A stretch of 6,774 bases of DNA from an uncultured Paracoccaceae bacterium (GTDB taxonomy: Bacteria > Pseudomonadota > Alphaproteobacteria > Rhodobacterales > Rhodobacteraceae), in contig CALEZJ010000402.1 of the NCBI GenBank assembly GCA_937927885.1, positions 1 to 6,774 of the forward strand, written 5' to 3'. Both the position numbers and the translations under genes were made by a program. Below, piece after piece: positions 5,974 to 6,774 of the stretch. The notes beneath the pieces are model-generated. The model was not told the origin of the DNA. It was given only the letters and a program-made list of their open reading frames with translations, and made no database searches. The stretch's first letter is position 1; each line of letters opens with the position of its first letter.

Positions 5974-6774
5974 ATGGCCCTTGATACCGTCGGAACCGAT
6001 CGGATGGCCCGTAGCGCGATGCGCGCCGAGATGCTGGATGCAGAGACTGAAATCGCCCTTGCCCGCGCCTGGCGCGACCATCGCGACGAAGCGGCGCTGC
6101 ACCGGCTGGTGACGGCCTACATGCGTCTCGCCATCGCCATGGCATCAAAGTACCGCCGCTATGGGGCGCCGATGCCGGACCTGATTCAGGAGGCCGGTCT
6201 GGGCCTGATGAAGGCGGCTGACCGGTTCGACCCCGAGCGGGGCGTGCGGTTTTCGACCTATGCCGCCTGGTGGATCAAGGCGGCGATTCAGGATTTCGTG
6301 ATGCGCAACTGGTCGATGGTGCGCACGGGATCGACCACCAGCCAGAAAGCGCTCTTCTTCAACTTGCGTCGAGTTCAGGCCGAACTGGCCCGCGAAGCGC
6401 GCGAGCGCGGCGAAGTGCTCGAAGGTGGCGCCCTGAGCCTTCAGGTTGCCGAGCGCATGGGTGTGCCGGTCGCGGATGTGATGATGATGGAGGGGCGGCT
6501 GGCTGGGGGAGATCTGTCGCTGAACCTGCGCCCGGCGGGAGACGAGGAAGGACGCGAGTGGCTGGAGACCATCGTCGACGAAGGCGAGGGAGCCGAAGCC
6601 CAGGTGTCGGTCGCGCAGGACTCCCGCAAGGTACGCGAATGGTTGGCGCGCTCGATGGAGGCGCTCACCTCCCGAGAGCGGCGCATCATCGCCGCACGCA
6701 AGCTGTCGGATGAACCCTGCACGCTGGAGTCTCTGGGCGTGGAACTGGGTCTCTCGAAGGAACGCGTCCGCCAG
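5974..6774 (+). CDS. rpoH: RNA polymerase heat-shock sigma factor (sigma-32), RpoHII type, 3' end cut
   Basis: The frame runs 267 codons to the window end without a stop; about 20 residues are probably missing. Sigma region 2 spans about residues 44-117: RLVTAYMRLAIAMASKYRRYG, DLIQEAGLGLMKAADRFDPERG, then FSTYAAWWIKAAIQDFVMRNWSMVR, the core-binding and -10-recognition part. The RpoH box follows as QKALFFNLRR (124-133), which separates RpoH from other sigma-70 proteins. Region 4 begins around ALTSRERRIIAARKL and is entering its helix-turn-helix (SLGVELGLSKERVRQ) when the window stops. The N-terminus lacks the LNRYLxEIRxFP block of housekeeping-type RpoH and instead reads MARSAMRAEMLDAETEIALARAW, as I recall for RpoHII of Rhodobacterales, linked to photooxidative stress rather than heat. 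GGGAG lies 6 bases before the ATG. RpoH itself is secure; the RpoHII subtype is an inference. Confidence 0.94.
   Translation, partial: MALDTVGTDRMARSAMRAEMLDAETEIALARAWRDHRDEAALHRLVTAYMRLAIAMASKYRRYGAPMPDLIQEAGLGLMKAADRFDPERGVRFSTYAAWWIKAAIQDFVMRNWSMVRTGSTTSQKALFFNLRRVQAELAREARERGEVLEGGALSLQVAERMGVPVADVMMMEGRLAGGDLSLNLRPAGDEEGREWLETIVDEGEGAEAQVSVAQDSRKVREWLARSMEALTSRERRIIAARKLSDEPCTLESLGVELGLSKERVRQ

Noticed and set aside
5836..6102. Upstream extension of the Cys-domain GST frame to 378 residues
   Set aside because: It would run through the divergent promoter region and into the rpoH coding sequence; the ATG at 5833-5835 has a good ribosome binding site and starts the GST fold.
1..6774. CRISPR arrays, insertion sequences, tRNA or rRNA genes
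   Set aside because: I saw no regularly spaced repeats, transposase motifs, long terminal inverted repeats or cloverleaf-like sequence anywhere in the window.

Overview
The window is GC-rich DNA from an alphaproteobacterium, most likely of the Rhodobacterales (Rhodobacter/Paracoccus/Roseobacter group). The clues are a Rieske protein closely resembling those of Rhodobacter, a GST-like protein with the features of the alphaproteobacterial division factor FzlA, a short sigma-32 of the RpoHII type, and GC-rich palindromes between genes. All calls come from reading the sequence; no database search was possible.

Layout. Left part, minus strand, read from about 2.2 kb down to position 1: a small glutathione S-transferase (GST), a LysE/RhtB-family exporter 10 bases behind it, a gap of about 220 bases, then petA (Rieske iron-sulfur protein) and the first 42 codons of petB (cytochrome b) of the bc1 complex. 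Middle part, plus strand, from 2.35 to 5.1 kb: mtgA (monofunctional peptidoglycan glycosyltransferase), a probable fzlA (FtsZ-binding GST-like protein) and queG (epoxyqueuosine reductase). The last two are separated by a 78-base gap made largely of GC-rich hairpins. Right part: a third GST-fold gene on the minus strand, whose C-terminal metal-binding-like domain is encoded opposite the 3' end of queG (132-base tail-to-tail overlap). Divergent from it is rpoH, cut by the window end.

How the genes fit together. petA and petB build the cytochrome bc1 complex. mtgA and fzlA both concern envelope growth and constriction, so their adjacency is functionally suggestive. queG performs the last step of queuosine tRNA modification. 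The rpoH gene is preceded by a TGATCC-N18-TATC motif that resembles promoters of the RpoE/ChrR singlet-oxygen response in Rhodobacter, where RpoHII is a known downstream target.

Most notable points: a GST fused to a TRASH/YHS-like Cys domain (C-x20-C-x3-C); the in-register overlap of that domain with the queG tail; a queG linker insertion containing a perfect 7-bp hairpin; and the candidate RpoE-type promoter of rpoH. No complete new defence or mobile system is visible.
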